This document shows positions 41,798 to 50,879 of a DNA stretch of 64,000 nucleotides, piece by piece (positions within the stretch are counted from its first letter, which is position 1; every line of letters starts with the position of its first letter). The stretch comes from UBA2421 sp002343075 (lineage in GTDB: Bacteria; Planctomycetota; Phycisphaerae; Tepidisphaerales; Tepidisphaeraceae): assembly GCA_937982565.1 (NCBI GenBank), contig CALJLN010000009.1:46156-110155 (forward strand), read 5' to 3'. Made by a program: the position numbers and the translations under genes. A model generated the notes under the pieces. The model did no database searches. It was not told the origin of the DNA and saw only the letters and a list, made by a program, of their open reading frames with translations.

Positions 41798-43690
41798 ATG
41801 GAAAATCGATTCGGAATCAAGGACTTCTTTCTCTTCGTGTTGCTGATCGCAATGATCGTCACGGTCATCATCGCCATGAAGCAGTTTGATCGTCAGTATC
41901 AGGAGATACGGACCATCAAGCAGCTGGTGAACGATCAGACTTCCGATCTCACCGCAATCAAGAACCAGATGGCGCGCGGGGTCGTCGCGCGGCCAGCAGC
42001 GGGGGCAACGGCAGCGGTGGATGGACCTGCTCAGCCGGATGGCAAACCTGATTTTTCCGAGATTTACCAAAGCTACATGCGCGAGGCCGAAGCCATGCCA
42101 GGCTTCGCCCGCGGGGATTGGTATGTCGACAATTTTGGCACCAAGATCGGCAAGCTGACGCCATTCCTTGCCACCGATGTCTATCAACGCTACGTCGAAA
42201 ACATCGTCATGGACTCGCTTGCTGGACGCGATCCATTCTCGCTCGATTATGTCCCCAAGCTCGCCAGCCGCTGGGACTTGAGCGACGACGGCCTGACCAT
42301 GACCTTCCATCTCCGGCCAGAGGCGGTCTTCTCGGATGGTAAACCCGTGACCTCCGATGATATTGTGTTCACGTTTGACTGGATCCGCAATCCCGAAATC
42401 GATGCCGCGCGCGAGCGATCGTATCTCACGATGCTTAAAGAGGTGAAGGCGCTCGATCCGCATACCGTACAGTTCACATTCACCGAACCGTATTATCTCA
42501 ATTTCGGGACCGTGGCAGCCTCGCCGATTCTCGCGAAGCACTTTTACTCACGCTTTACGCCCTCGCAATACAACGAACGAGTTGGGCTGCTTTTTGGCAG
42601 TGGGCCTTACAAACTGGAAGACCCGGAGAGTTGGGCACCGGGCAAGCTTGTTGAACTCGTTCGCAATGACCGCTATTGGGCTGTCCCGCCGACGTTTAAC
42701 AGGATCATCTTCCGGGAGATTCAGGAGGAGTCGGCGCAGATGGTGATGTTTGGGAACAAGGAGACCGACAACATCCTCTGCACGCCGGAAGTCTACGAGA
42801 AGCTCAAAGCCGACAAACGCGTGATGTCATTCAGCAACGCGATGGAGTATGGATCGCCGTATCGAGGGTACGGCTACATCGGCTGGAACCAGAAGCGAAA
42901 GAAAGATGGTGCCGACATTGCCACGCAGTTTGCCGATAAGCGCGTTCGGCAGGCGATCACCATGCTGATCGATCGCGAAAGAATGGTGAAGGACATCTAT
43001 CTCGGTTATGCCAGCGTGGCGTCGGGCCCATTTGCGCCGAAAGGCCCCCAGTCCGATCAATCGGTCCAGCCGTGGCCGTACGACCCCGTCGCCGCAAAGA
43101 AGCTGCTCGCTGAAGCGGGATTCAAGGACACTAATAATGACGGCGTGATTGATGGCCCCGATGGAAAGCCACTCCGATTCACACTGCTCTATCCAAGCGG
43201 GGCAGATATTTACGAGAAGTTGGTTCGATTCATCAAAGACAATCTCGCCGTAGGCGGGGTTGTGATGGATCTGGATCGGCAGGACTGGCCGGTTCTGGTC
43301 GAAAAGCTCAATAAGAGCGATTTTGATGCGGCCATTCTCGGCTGGAGCAGTGTGCCAGAGTCAGACCCTTACCAGATCTTCCACAGCAGCCAGATCAGCG
43401 ATAGCGGGGACAACCGCACCAGCTACAGCAATCCTGAACTGGACGCGACGATTGACGAAGCCCGCCGGACGATGGACACGCCCGCGCGCATGGCATTGTG
43501 GAACAAGGTACACCGTATTCTTCACGAAGATCAGCCGTATACGTTCCTCGTCAACCGGCCGTATCTTCGGATCATGAACAACCGGATTAAGAATGTAAAA
43601 ACGTCGGGCGTGGGCCTGAACTACGAATATCTCAACGGCGGGACAATTCCCTGGTTTGTGCCGACCAACGAACAGCGGTACACGCAATAA
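41798..43690 (+). CDS. Oligopeptide ABC transporter, second substrate-binding protein, membrane-anchored
   Basis: The 630-residue protein starts with a membrane anchor (DFFLFVLLIAMIVTVIIAMK, residues 8-27) followed by a short coiled coil (EIRTIKQLVNDQTSDLTAIK) and a Pro/Ala-rich linker. The rest is a type 2 peptide-binding fold: LASRWDLSDDGLTMTFHLRP, FSDGKPVTSDDIVFTFDWIR, RQAITMLIDRERMVKDIYLG and AILGWSSVPESDPYQIFHSS. It is unrelated in detail to the first binding protein, so the two probably recognise different peptides. It begins the second half of the locus. Confidence 0.92.
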   Translation: MENRFGIKDFFLFVLLIAMIVTVIIAMKQFDRQYQEIRTIKQLVNDQTSDLTAIKNQMARGVVARPAAGATAAVDGPAQPDGKPDFSEIYQSYMREAEAMPGFARGDWYVDNFGTKIGKLTPFLATDVYQRYVENIVMDSLAGRDPFSLDYVPKLASRWDLSDDGLTMTFHLRPEAVFSDGKPVTSDDIVFTFDWIRNPEIDAARERSYLTMLKEVKALDPHTVQFTFTEPYYLNFGTVAASPILAKHFYSRFTPSQYNERVGLLFGSGPYKLEDPESWAPGKLVELVRNDRYWAVPPTFNRIIFREIQEESAQMVMFGNKETDNILCTPEVYEKLKADKRVMSFSNAMEYGSPYRGYGYIGWNQKRKKDGADIATQFADKRVRQAITMLIDRERMVKDIYLGYASVASGPFAPKGPQSDQSVQPWPYDPVAAKKLLAEAGFKDTNNDGVIDGPDGKPLRFTLLYPSGADIYEKLVRFIKDNLAVGGVVMDLDRQDWPVLVEKLNKSDFDAAILGWSSVPESDPYQIFHSSQISDSGDNRTSYSNPELDATIDEARRTMDTPARMALWNKVHRILHEDQPYTFLVNRPYLRIMNNRIKNVKTSGVGLNYEYLNGGTIPWFVPTNEQRYTQ

Positions 43691-43720
43691 GCCAGCCGAA
43701 ACTCGATTTGATCGACCGCG

Positions 43721-44938
43721 ATGGCCAGATACCTTTTCCGCCGCATTCTGCTGTTTTTGCCGACTATCCTCGGCGCGACGTTCATCGTTTTCATGTTGAT
43801 GGCGCTCTCACCCATCAGCATCATCGATGCGCTGCTCCCGCCGTCGGGGGAGATTCGTCCGGGCGAACGCGCGGTGAAAGAAGCTTACATCGAAGAACGC
43901 TACGGCCTGAACGCGCCTCCGCCGGTGCAATATCTTCGATGGCTTAACAACATTTCGCCCGTTGGTTTTAAGAAGTGGGAGAAGGACGACCCGCAGGTGG
44001 TGACGGCCAAGGCCGAGGAAACCCAGCTTCGTGAAGCGAGGCGTCTGGAACTCGCTGCCAACGGCATCACTGGGCGCGAAGCGGACCGGGCTGTGCGGCA
44101 GATTGATATCACCCCAAACGCCGGCGCCCCGCGGCTATCGCGGCCGGCAATCAAGAAGCCGGAGTTGGGGTACAGCTATATTCAGTCGCGGCCCGTGTGG
44201 GAGATGATCAGCGAAGCACTTCCGGTGACTCTGACGATTCAGGTGATCGCACTGCCAACGGCGATGACCATCGCGCTGCTCTCCGGCATCTGGGCTGCCC
44301 GTCACCGCGGGGGGGCGTGGGATATCGGCCTGGGCACATTTCTGCTGGCACTGTCATCGCTGCCGGTGATCTGGATTGGCGTGATGCTGATTGGCTTTCT
44401 GGCCAACGTGGAATACGTTCGTCTCTTCCCCGCTGCAGGGCTGCACTCGGTAACATCGAGCGCCATGTCGTTCTTCCCTCAGTTCACTGATGCTGGCTTC
44501 CAGCCCGGCTATCTGTTGGATAACCTGTGGCACCTTGCACTCCCCGTCATCTGCGTGAGCTACGGTACGATGGCTTACTACAGCAAGCTCACGCGAACGT
44601 CGCTGCTAGAGACGCTCGGTGCGGATTTTGTCCGCACTGCCCGCGCCAAGGGCCTTGCGGAAAGGGTTGTCCTGTTTCGACACGCCTTCCGTACCAGTCT
44701 GATTCCTCTCATTACCGTGGCAGCGAGCTTTCTGCCTCTGCTGGTGAGTGGGTCGATTGTGGTCGAGACAATTTTCAGCATCAATGGCATGGGTCGGCTG
44801 GTGATTGAGTCGCTTTATCGCAACGACCGCGAGCTGTTTCTAAGCGTCTCGCTCACGATCCTCATTCTGCAACTGATTGGTTATCTATTGGCCGATATCG
44901 CCTACGTCATCGCCGATCCGCGGGTGAGCTATGACTAA
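43721..44938 (+). CDS. Oligopeptide ABC permease (OppB type), second pair, enlarged
   Basis: The 405-residue protein opens like OppB (MARYLFRRILLFLPTILGAT) and closes with SLLETLGADFVRTARAKGLA and VSGSIVVETIFSINGMGRLV. Between the first and second helices it carries an extra hydrophilic domain of about 100 residues (roughly 55-155, with WEKDDPQVVTAKAEETQLRE), so it is about 100 residues longer than normal. Its stop overlaps the start of the next gene by 8 bases. Confidence 0.93.
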   Translation: MARYLFRRILLFLPTILGATFIVFMLMALSPISIIDALLPPSGEIRPGERAVKEAYIEERYGLNAPPPVQYLRWLNNISPVGFKKWEKDDPQVVTAKAEETQLREARRLELAANGITGREADRAVRQIDITPNAGAPRLSRPAIKKPELGYSYIQSRPVWEMISEALPVTLTIQVIALPTAMTIALLSGIWAARHRGGAWDIGLGTFLLALSSLPVIWIGVMLIGFLANVEYVRLFPAAGLHSVTSSAMSFFPQFTDAGFQPGYLLDNLWHLALPVICVSYGTMAYYSKLTRTSLLETLGADFVRTARAKGLAERVVLFRHAFRTSLIPLITVAASFLPLLVSGSIVVETIFSINGMGRLVIESLYRNDRELFLSVSLTILILQLIGYLLADIAYVIADPRVSYD

Positions 44939-46163
44939 CGCACCATCCTCATCCTCGTCGCAGCAACCCGGCTACGAGCCGGCGGCCACCCCGCCGCAGG
45001 TCACGGCGCGGCGCACGCTGCTGCAGCAGACGCTCCGCGACACGTTTACGCGCCCGGGTGCGCGCATCGGCGTCGTTTGGATTACCATTCTCGCGACCGT
45101 AGGCATTTTCGCGCCGCTGCTGGCCAACAGCGCTCCGTTGCTGATTAAGGAGAAGGCGACCGGAGCGATCTCCAGCCCGGTTCTGAGCACGCTTCGACCG
45201 AGCGATATAACGCTTGCAGTCATCTACGTCGTTACCATCACGTTGCTACTCTGGAAGCGATTCTCATTGGGGCAGTCGATTGTGATGATCCTCGCTGCTG
45301 GCCTTCTGGCATTTCTGCCATCTTTCTTGCTCATCAAATCGCAGGATGCACCGGTTTACGAGCGATATCGCCTCAATGAAGCTGCAGGGCAGTATGAGTG
45401 GGTTGTTCGCACCATCGTGCCATTCAGTCCGAATGACCGAGTGAATGACGTCAGCGGAACAAAGTTGAAAAGCCCCAGCGGCAGGCACTGGCTGGGCACG
45501 TCCATCTTTGGCGAAGATGTGCTTAGCCGCATGATGTATGCCTGTCGAGTGGCGCTGACCATCGGGCTGATTTCCACAGGCATTGCCGTGACGATCGGCA
45601 TCTTCGTCGGTGGACTGATGGGCTACTTTGCCGGCGTGTTTGATCTGCTGGCGATGCGTTGCATTGAAATCCTCGAAGCGATTCCCCGGCTGATCCTGTT
45701 GCTCATCATCACGGTGTTCTTTGGGCGAAGTTTGTATCTGATGATGACCGTGATCGGCCTCATCGGCTGGACCGCCGATGCGCGATTTATCCGGGCCGAG
45801 TTTCTGCGGCTGCGCAACCTCGATTTTGTCGCCGCCGCCAAGGCGCTGGGCCTCCCGCTGCGGAGCATTATCTTCAAGCACATGCTGCCCAACGGAATCG
45901 CGCCGGTTCTGGTTAACGCAAGTTTCAGCGTGGCGGGTGCGATTCTCCTCGAATCGACGCTTAGCTTCCTCGGGCTTGGCCTTGGCGCCGAAGATCCCAG
46001 TTGGGGCCAATTGCTCAACCAGGCTCGATCCGGCGGCACGGGCTTTAACTGGTGGATCGCGACGTTTCCCGGCGTAGCGATTTTCTTTACCGTATTTTCC
46101 TATGTGCTGATCGGCGAGGCGATGCGCGACGCGCTCGATCCTAAACTTCGCAAGCGAGAGTAG
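44931..46163 (+). CDS. Oligopeptide ABC permease (OppC type), second pair, enlarged
   Basis: The 410-residue protein has the OppC core (HWLGTSIFGEDVLSRMMYAC, FRLRNLDFVAAAKALGLP-like coupling loop, LLESTLSFLGLGLGAEDPSW). Extra hydrophobic segments near residues 83-130 (DITLAVIYVVTITLLLWKRF, IVMILAAGLLAFLPSFLLIK) lengthen it by about 100 residues. Length gain in both members of the pair suggests that the additions interact. It is followed 5 bases later by the first ATPase. Confidence 0.92.
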   Translation: MTNAPSSSSSQQPGYEPAATPPQVTARRTLLQQTLRDTFTRPGARIGVVWITILATVGIFAPLLANSAPLLIKEKATGAISSPVLSTLRPSDITLAVIYVVTITLLLWKRFSLGQSIVMILAAGLLAFLPSFLLIKSQDAPVYERYRLNEAAGQYEWVVRTIVPFSPNDRVNDVSGTKLKSPSGRHWLGTSIFGEDVLSRMMYACRVALTIGLISTGIAVTIGIFVGGLMGYFAGVFDLLAMRCIEILEAIPRLILLLIITVFFGRSLYLMMTVIGLIGWTADARFIRAEFLRLRNLDFVAAAKALGLPLRSIIFKHMLPNGIAPVLVNASFSVAGAILLESTLSFLGLGLGAEDPSWGQLLNQARSGGTGFNWWIATFPGVAIFFTVFSYVLIGEAMRDALDPKLRKRE

Positions 46164-46168
46164 TTCCC

Positions 46169-47227
46169 ATGCCCGAACCACTTCTACAAGTTCGCGATCT
46201 CAACGTCGCATTCGAGACCAGCCGCGGTGATGTGCGGCCGGTGCGAGATGTGAATCTTGCCATCTATCCCGGCCAGACGCTCGCCGTGGTGGGCGAATCG
46301 GGTTGCGGAAAATCCGTGACGGCCATGTCGATCCTGCAACTGCTCCCCAAGCCACCGGCGAAATACCTCAGCGGGCAAATTTTTTTTCAGGGGCGCGATC
46401 TGCTCCAATTGGGCGAGAGCGAAATGCGCTCGATCCGCGGCAAGGATATCGCGATGATCTTTCAGGAGCCGATGACCAGCCTCAATCCGGTCTATACCAT
46501 CGGCGATCAGATCATCGAAGCCGTCACGCTGCACCAGGGCAAATCCGGCAGGGCGGCCAGCACGATTGCAGAAGCGGCGCTGGCCGATGTCGGCATCGCC
46601 GATCCGGCCCGGCGGTTAGGCGAGTATCCGCACCAGATGTCCGGCGGAATGCGCCAGCGGGTGATGATCGCCATGGCGCTTTCGTGCCAGCCCAAATTGC
46701 TCATCGCTGACGAGCCAACCACTGCCCTCGACGTCACCATTCAAGCACAGATTCTTGAGTTGTTGCGCAAGCTCCAGAAGGAGCGCAATATGGCCATCAT
46801 GCTGATCACCCACGATCTGGGCGTGGTCGCTGAGAACGCCGACAGCGTAGCGGTGATGTATGCTTCGCGGGTCGTGGAAACAGCCACGGTTGAAGAGCTG
46901 TTCGATCATCCGGTGCATCCATACACCGAAGGGCTTTTCAAGAGCATTCCCAAGCTCGGGGCCGATCGACACCGACTGGACACAATCCCCGGCACTGTGC
47001 CCAATCCCCAGCGGTTCCCCGGCGGGTGCAAGTTTCATCCCCGGTGCCACCGCATGCAGGGCGACCAGACTTGCTCAAGCGTGGAACCCAACCTGCGCGA
47101 GGTGAAGCAGAAGCATTGGGCAAGCTGTCACCGCATTGATGGGTATCAGACGGCGGCGGTAACGGTCCCGAGCATCTCGCACAAGCGACAAGTGACAGCC
47201 GGCGCAGCGACGGAGGTGAGCGCGTGA
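46169..47227 (+). CDS. Oligopeptide ABC ATPase (OppD/DppD type)
   Basis: The 352-residue protein powers import. Walker A GESGCGKS (about residue 40), Q-loop IFQEPMTSLNP, signature MSGGMRQRVMIAMALSC, Walker B LLIADEPTTALD and switch HDLGVVAENAD are intact. The C-terminal Cys-rich end CKFHPRCHRMQGDQTCSSVE is the Fe-S-like extension found in peptide ABC ATPases. It overlaps the next gene by 4 bases (GTGA). Confidence 0.96.
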   Translation: MPEPLLQVRDLNVAFETSRGDVRPVRDVNLAIYPGQTLAVVGESGCGKSVTAMSILQLLPKPPAKYLSGQIFFQGRDLLQLGESEMRSIRGKDIAMIFQEPMTSLNPVYTIGDQIIEAVTLHQGKSGRAASTIAEAALADVGIADPARRLGEYPHQMSGGMRQRVMIAMALSCQPKLLIADEPTTALDVTIQAQILELLRKLQKERNMAIMLITHDLGVVAENADSVAVMYASRVVETATVEELFDHPVHPYTEGLFKSIPKLGADRHRLDTIPGTVPNPQRFPGGCKFHPRCHRMQGDQTCSSVEPNLREVKQKHWASCHRIDGYQTAAVTVPSISHKRQVTAGAATEVSA

Positions 47228-48324
47228 GTTCAACAATCAACCGTCCTTCCCAGGGCGCTTCAACCCGAGCGGCGATGAGCGGCGCCCCGCTGCTTGAGGT
47301 GAGAAATCTCCGTACCCATTTTCCGATCAAGAGGGGTTTGCTGCAGCGCGTCGTGGGTCATGTGAAGGCTGTCGATGGCATATCGTTCGCCGTCCCACCG
47401 CGCAAGACGCTGGGGCTTGTCGGCGAGTCGGGCTGTGGCAAGACCACCGTAGGCCGTACGATTCTGCGCCTCATTCCGGCCACTAGCGGCGAAGTGCTGT
47501 TTCAAGGCGATGACTTCTTCGCCCACACCGGTGAAGACCTTCGCAAGCTCCGCCGGCAGATGCAGATTATCTTTCAGGATCCGATGAGCAGTCTGAACCC
47601 GCGCATGACCGTGGGCAACATCATCGGCGAACCGATCGTGGTTCACGGCATCGCCAAAGGCCGCGAGAAGGATGACCTGGTCGCCTCGCTCCTGGGGCGG
47701 GTTGGTCTCGATCCAAGCTACTCCGCGCGTTATCCCCACGAGTTTTCCGGTGGCCAGAGGCAGCGTATCGGCATCGCGCGGGCGCTGGCGTTGTCGCCGA
47801 GCTTTATCGTGTGCGATGAACCGGTGAGCGCGCTCGACGTCTCCATTCAGTCGCAAATTCTAAATCTGCTGCAGGATCTTCAGGAAGAGCGCGGCATCGC
47901 GTTTCTGTTTATCGCGCACAACCTGGCCGTGGTGGAACATTTCTGCGACGAAGTCGCGGTGATGTATCTGGGGCGGATCGTGGAAAAGGCAACGAGCAAA
48001 GAGCTTTACGGTAACCCGAAGCATCCCTATACAAAGGCGCTTCTGTCGGCTGTCCCCGATGTCGACCCAAGACCGAAACGGGAGCGCATCGTCTTGCAGG
48101 GCGAGGTTCCTTCGCCGAGTAACCCGCCGAGCGGATGCGCGTTCCATCCGCGCTGCGCGCTGTCGCGTGAGGCGGCCCGGCAGGCGGGTGTGGCGGAAAC
48201 TACCGAGATTAAGGTCGGCAATGAAAGGTTGCGCGTTCTTGCCAAGTGCGTCACCCAGTCGCCGCCGCTCGAGCAAAAAGAGGGTGAACCGGGACATGTT
48301 GCGGCGTGCTGGGTATCGAGGTAG
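47224..48324 (+). CDS. Oligopeptide ABC ATPase (OppF/DppF type)
   Basis: The 366-residue partner ATPase has Walker A GESGCGKTTV, IFQDPMSSLNPRMTVG, FSGGQRQRIGIARALALSP, FIVCDEPVSALDVSIQ and the C-terminal CAFHPRCALS. The family-specific N-terminus LRTHFPIKRGLLQRVVGHVK confirms the OppF type. As only one ATPase pair exists for two permease pairs, it probably serves both. It closes the locus; a 16-base inverted repeat lies 78 bases downstream. Confidence 0.96.
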   Translation: MSSTINRPSQGASTRAAMSGAPLLEVRNLRTHFPIKRGLLQRVVGHVKAVDGISFAVPPRKTLGLVGESGCGKTTVGRTILRLIPATSGEVLFQGDDFFAHTGEDLRKLRRQMQIIFQDPMSSLNPRMTVGNIIGEPIVVHGIAKGREKDDLVASLLGRVGLDPSYSARYPHEFSGGQRQRIGIARALALSPSFIVCDEPVSALDVSIQSQILNLLQDLQEERGIAFLFIAHNLAVVEHFCDEVAVMYLGRIVEKATSKELYGNPKHPYTKALLSAVPDVDPRPKRERIVLQGEVPSPSNPPSGCAFHPRCALSREAARQAGVAETTEIKVGNERLRVLAKCVTQSPPLEQKEGEPGHVAACWVSR

Positions 48325-48402
48325 CGCCGAGGCCCATCAGACTCAACCGCGAGCACCGGCGCGTGCCGGGCATTGTTAGACGATGACAGTAAGGTGACAA
48401 AA

Positions 48403-48436
48403 CGATTGACGGCCGAGCGTGCTCGGCCGTCAATCG
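48403..48436. terminator. 16-base perfect inverted repeat between convergent genes
   Basis: Positions 48403-48418 (CGATTGACGGCCGAGC) pair perfectly with 48421-48436, leaving only GT in the loop. On the minus strand TTTTG follows directly, so it should terminate the RTX gene 47 bases after its stop; on the plus strand it could end the oligopeptide operon without a U-run. Confidence 0.75.
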
Positions 48437-48482
48437 GGTTGTTCGGTGCAGAAAACCTGCAATAGCAAGTGGCTTTCTGGGA

Positions 48483-49115
48483 CTAAATCAGGACGTTATT
48501 GCCATTATCTTCTCCCGTGCGGTCTTTGACTTCGCTACTGCTAAGTCCGCTGAGGAAATCGTCGTTTCCGCCGCCGCCGAAGGCGCGATCAGTGCCTGAT
48601 CCGCCTTCGAGATCGTCATGGCCCAGACCGCCAGAGAGATAGTCGTTACCCGCGTGGCCCTGCAACTTGTCATTGCCAGTGCCCCCGTAAAGTGAATCGT
48701 TTCCACCTTTGCCCTCCAGGTAGTCGTTACCACCTTCGCCGTAGAGCATATCTGAGCCTTCGCGGCCATCAAGGCTGTCGTTACCGCCGCCGCCGTAGAT
48801 TGTGTCGCGGCCAGCGGTGCCTTTCACCGAATCGTGACCCGCGCCGGCAAACACCTGCACAGGTTTGGTGATTGGGTTGCGGTTGTTAAACTCAACAACG
48901 TCGTTTCCGCTCAGCGAGCGGACAATGATTGAGTTCACAGCTGAGTAGCTGAACCGCTGTTCTGACGTGCCGATCTCGACCTTCAATTGTCCGTTGTCGC
49001 GCAGGTCAACCTCGATGACGTCTGCGGCTTCGGTTCCTGTTATGGTCAGCACTCCGCTTGAAAGTGCGGCAGCGAGGCAACGACGTGTTTCGAGCGATTC
49101 AAGTAGCGAATTCAT
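48483..49115 (-). CDS. Small RTX-repeat calcium-binding exported protein
   Basis: The 210-residue protein begins MNSLLESLETRRCLAA, the short LExRxLLA-type motif found at the start of many planctomycete exported proteins in place of a classical signal peptide. After a beta region (TGTEAADVIEVDLRDN), residues about 105-200 hold eight nonapeptide-type repeats such as GGGGNDSLDG, GEGGNDYLEG and GSGTDRAFGG, which bind Ca and fold into a beta roll. There is no enzymatic domain and no type I secretion gene beside it. ATG 49115 follows AGGA by about nine bases. Confidence 0.88.
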   Translation of the reverse strand: MNSLLESLETRRCLAAALSSGVLTITGTEAADVIEVDLRDNGQLKVEIGTSEQRFSYSAVNSIIVRSLSGNDVVEFNNRNPITKPVQVFAGAGHDSVKGTAGRDTIYGGGGNDSLDGREGSDMLYGEGGNDYLEGKGGNDSLYGGTGNDKLQGHAGNDYLSGGLGHDDLEGGSGTDRAFGGGGNDDFLSGLSSSEVKDRTGEDNGNNVLI

Positions 49116-49251
49116 AGTAGCACATCCTAAAAAGCAGACGTTCGTACCGGACATTCGGTAGCGACTTTCCGTCGCAATGGAGAACCATCGGATGGCGCAC
49201 TCTATTCAATGAAAATTAGCAATTTTTCAGGTGGGACTACCATGTCACTGA

Positions 49252-49971
49252 TCACTCAGGTGCCGGTGCCGGCGGGACTTCAATGCGCAACTGGCGCGCC
49301 AGCGTCTCGATCAATGTTCGATCCGCTTCGCGGGAGCCAGCGATACAAAATGCGGTGTCATTGTCGATCGAGCCGGTTAGGACGCCTGTGCTGGCGGTGA
49401 CCGTATATGCAAAGCCATCGTGCACATCAATAAAGACCGAAGCCGGGATTGAAAACACGGTGGCGACGCTCCCGCTGTTGCTGTAGCGGACGGCCACGAG
49501 TCTATCGCCGAAAAATGGAACGATCGAGACTTCTTGCATTGCCCAACCGGCCTCGGGTGGGATGGATGCAACGCGACGTTGCAATTGGCGGGCGGCCGCT
49601 GCAGGATCGGCTGATGCCTCGGCCTCCGCAGGCATGCCGTCTATCTGAAGCCGAACCAACTGGGTGAATCGGTCCATGTTTACCGCAACGTACTCTCTGT
49701 ACTCATACGCTTCATAAGCCTGATAGCCCACCCACCCGGCAACGCCAAGGCCAATCAGCACCGATGCAGCGACCGCCAACCAGCGCACCACAGACCGCTG
49801 GCCGGGCAGGTTGGGGGTGGCACCCAAAGCTGCCTCTGTAGACTCCAACTCCGACTTTAAGAGCTTGGCGATGCGCGCGCGAGTCATCTCGCTGGCACCC
49901 CCGGCCGGCCAGGCCTGCCTTATCGCGTCCTTCAGACCACGGTCATCAAATTGGTTGGGCCGTTCATTCAC
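49252..49971 (-). CDS. Anti-sigma-factor-like membrane protein
   Basis: The 239-residue protein has a cytoplasmic N-terminus of about 60 residues, one membrane segment (RWLAVAASVLIGLGVAGWVG, about 62-82) and a periplasmic domain (GWAMQEVSIVPFFGDRLVAV). The zinc CHCC motif of many anti-sigma factors is absent. Its role is inferred mainly from position: it starts with GTG 38 bases after the ECF sigma gene, the usual sigma/anti-sigma layout. An in-frame ATG start is not available. Confidence 0.65.
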   Translation of the reverse strand: MNERPNQFDDRGLKDAIRQAWPAGGASEMTRARIAKLLKSELESTEAALGATPNLPGQRSVVRWLAVAASVLIGLGVAGWVGYQAYEAYEYREYVAVNMDRFTQLVRLQIDGMPAEAEASADPAAAARQLQRRVASIPPEAGWAMQEVSIVPFFGDRLVAVRYSNSGSVATVFSIPASVFIDVHDGFAYTVTASTGVLTGSIDNDTAFCIAGSREADRTLIETLARQLRIEVPPAPAPE

Positions 49972-50009
49972 GCTGATAGCTCGTTGCTCCCATATCTCTA
50001 AACAAACAT

Positions 50010-50555
50010 CTATTCCATTGAGGCCGGCCGATCAATTCCGTGTTCTGAAGCCAACTCGCCAAGCCGGTCGGCCAGCATTCGCCGCGCGCGATGGAGTCGA
50101 CTCATAACCGTTCCGATTGGCACAGACGTCACATCCGCTATGTCCTTGTAGCTGAGATCCTCGATGGCCCATAGGAGGATAGTCGTCCGCAACGCCTCCG
50201 GCAGGCCCTCGATTGCCTGCACAAGCCGGGTATCCGAAGCCCTCCAGTCTTCAAACGCCAAGTCGGCCGAAACTTCAGGCAACTGTTCGAGTAAATCGGG
50301 CTGAAGCAAGTCAGGTTCGAGTTTGCTGCGGTTTGCCCGGTTGATCCAGGTGTTACGCAGTATTCGAAGCAGCCACGGACGCATTCCAACCTCAGTCAGC
50401 GTGAACGTGTTGCGACTGCGGATTGCCTTGAGAAAAGTGTCCTGTATCAGGTCTTCAGCTTCAGCGGTGTTGCGGCAAAGTGCTCTGGCGAGTCGGCTCA
50501 CTGCGTCAAGCTCGCGAAGTGCGAGTTCTGAAAACTGTTCTGCCGTGAGAGCCAT
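50010..50555 (-). CDS. ECF-type RNA polymerase sigma factor
   Basis: The 181-residue protein contains region 2 (ALCRNTAEAEDLIQDTFLKA, then RPWLLRILRNTWINRANR) and region 4 (LPEALRTTILLWAIEDLSYK, then SVPIGTVMSRLHRARRML), separated by a linker, with no region 1 or 3. That is the ECF group. It would direct polymerase to a special promoter set. ATG 50555 is preferred over an upstream TTG. It is followed by the anti-sigma-like gene and is divergent from thiC. Confidence 0.93.
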   Translation of the reverse strand: MALTAEQFSELALRELDAVSRLARALCRNTAEAEDLIQDTFLKAIRSRNTFTLTEVGMRPWLLRILRNTWINRANRSKLEPDLLQPDLLEQLPEVSADLAFEDWRASDTRLVQAIEGLPEALRTTILLWAIEDLSYKDIADVTSVPIGTVMSRLHRARRMLADRLGELASEHGIDRPASME

Positions 50556-50649
50556 CCAGCGAGCTTTATACTCCAAGGCGGGACAATCGCCAGCGTCTCA
50601 GTGACCACGCTCTTATCAGACGAAAATCAGTTTATCGCCCCCGCAGCGT

Positions 50650-50677
50650 TTGTCATGGCGCGCGGCTTGCCTACAAT
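50650..50677 (+). promoter_or_regulatory. Promoter of the thiC leader
   Basis: TTGTCA (50650-50655) and TACAAT (50672-50677) are separated by 16 bases. Transcription should begin near 50684, just before the first helix of the riboswitch, which supports both calls. Confidence 0.7.
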
Positions 50678-50687
50678 CTCCTCAGAA

Positions 50688-50793
50688 TCGCTCGGGGTGT
50701 GCGACGAATGCGTCGCACTGAGAGTAGACCCGTCGAACCTGATCGGCAAGCCCGCGGCACACCGGCCCGAGGCGAGCCGCGTAGGGAAAGCGA
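50688..50793 (+). ncRNA. TPP riboswitch (THI element) controlling thiC
   Basis: The aptamer's conserved cores are present in order: the CTGAGA core (50718-50723), ACC near 50728, GAACCTGATC (50735-50744), and CGTAGGGAAAGCGA (50780-50793). The closing helix P1 pairs TCGCT (50688-50692) with AGCGA (50789-50793). Such RNAs bind thiamin pyrophosphate and shut off thiamin synthesis genes. It lies 86 bases before thiC, the expected target. Confidence 0.96.
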
Positions 50794-50820
50794 CCGACTA
50801 TCGCCATTGAGGAGGTGATT

Positions 50821-50870
50821 CTCCTGCAACGGTGCTCGCCGCTTTTCCCCGGCCGGATTTTTTGCAGGAG
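50821..50870 (+). promoter_or_regulatory. Expression platform sequestering the thiC ribosome-binding site
   Basis: CTCCTGCAA (50821-50829) is a perfect complement of TTGCAGGAG (50862-50870), which contains the thiC ribosome-binding site. An upstream AGGAG (50810-50814) can pair instead with CTCCT (50821-50825). The two alternatives fit a switch in which TPP leads to RBS blocking. A run of T (50858-50863) after a short GCCG/CGGC hairpin leaves transcription termination as a second possibility. Confidence 0.65.
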
Positions 50871-50879
50871 GATGCCGTC

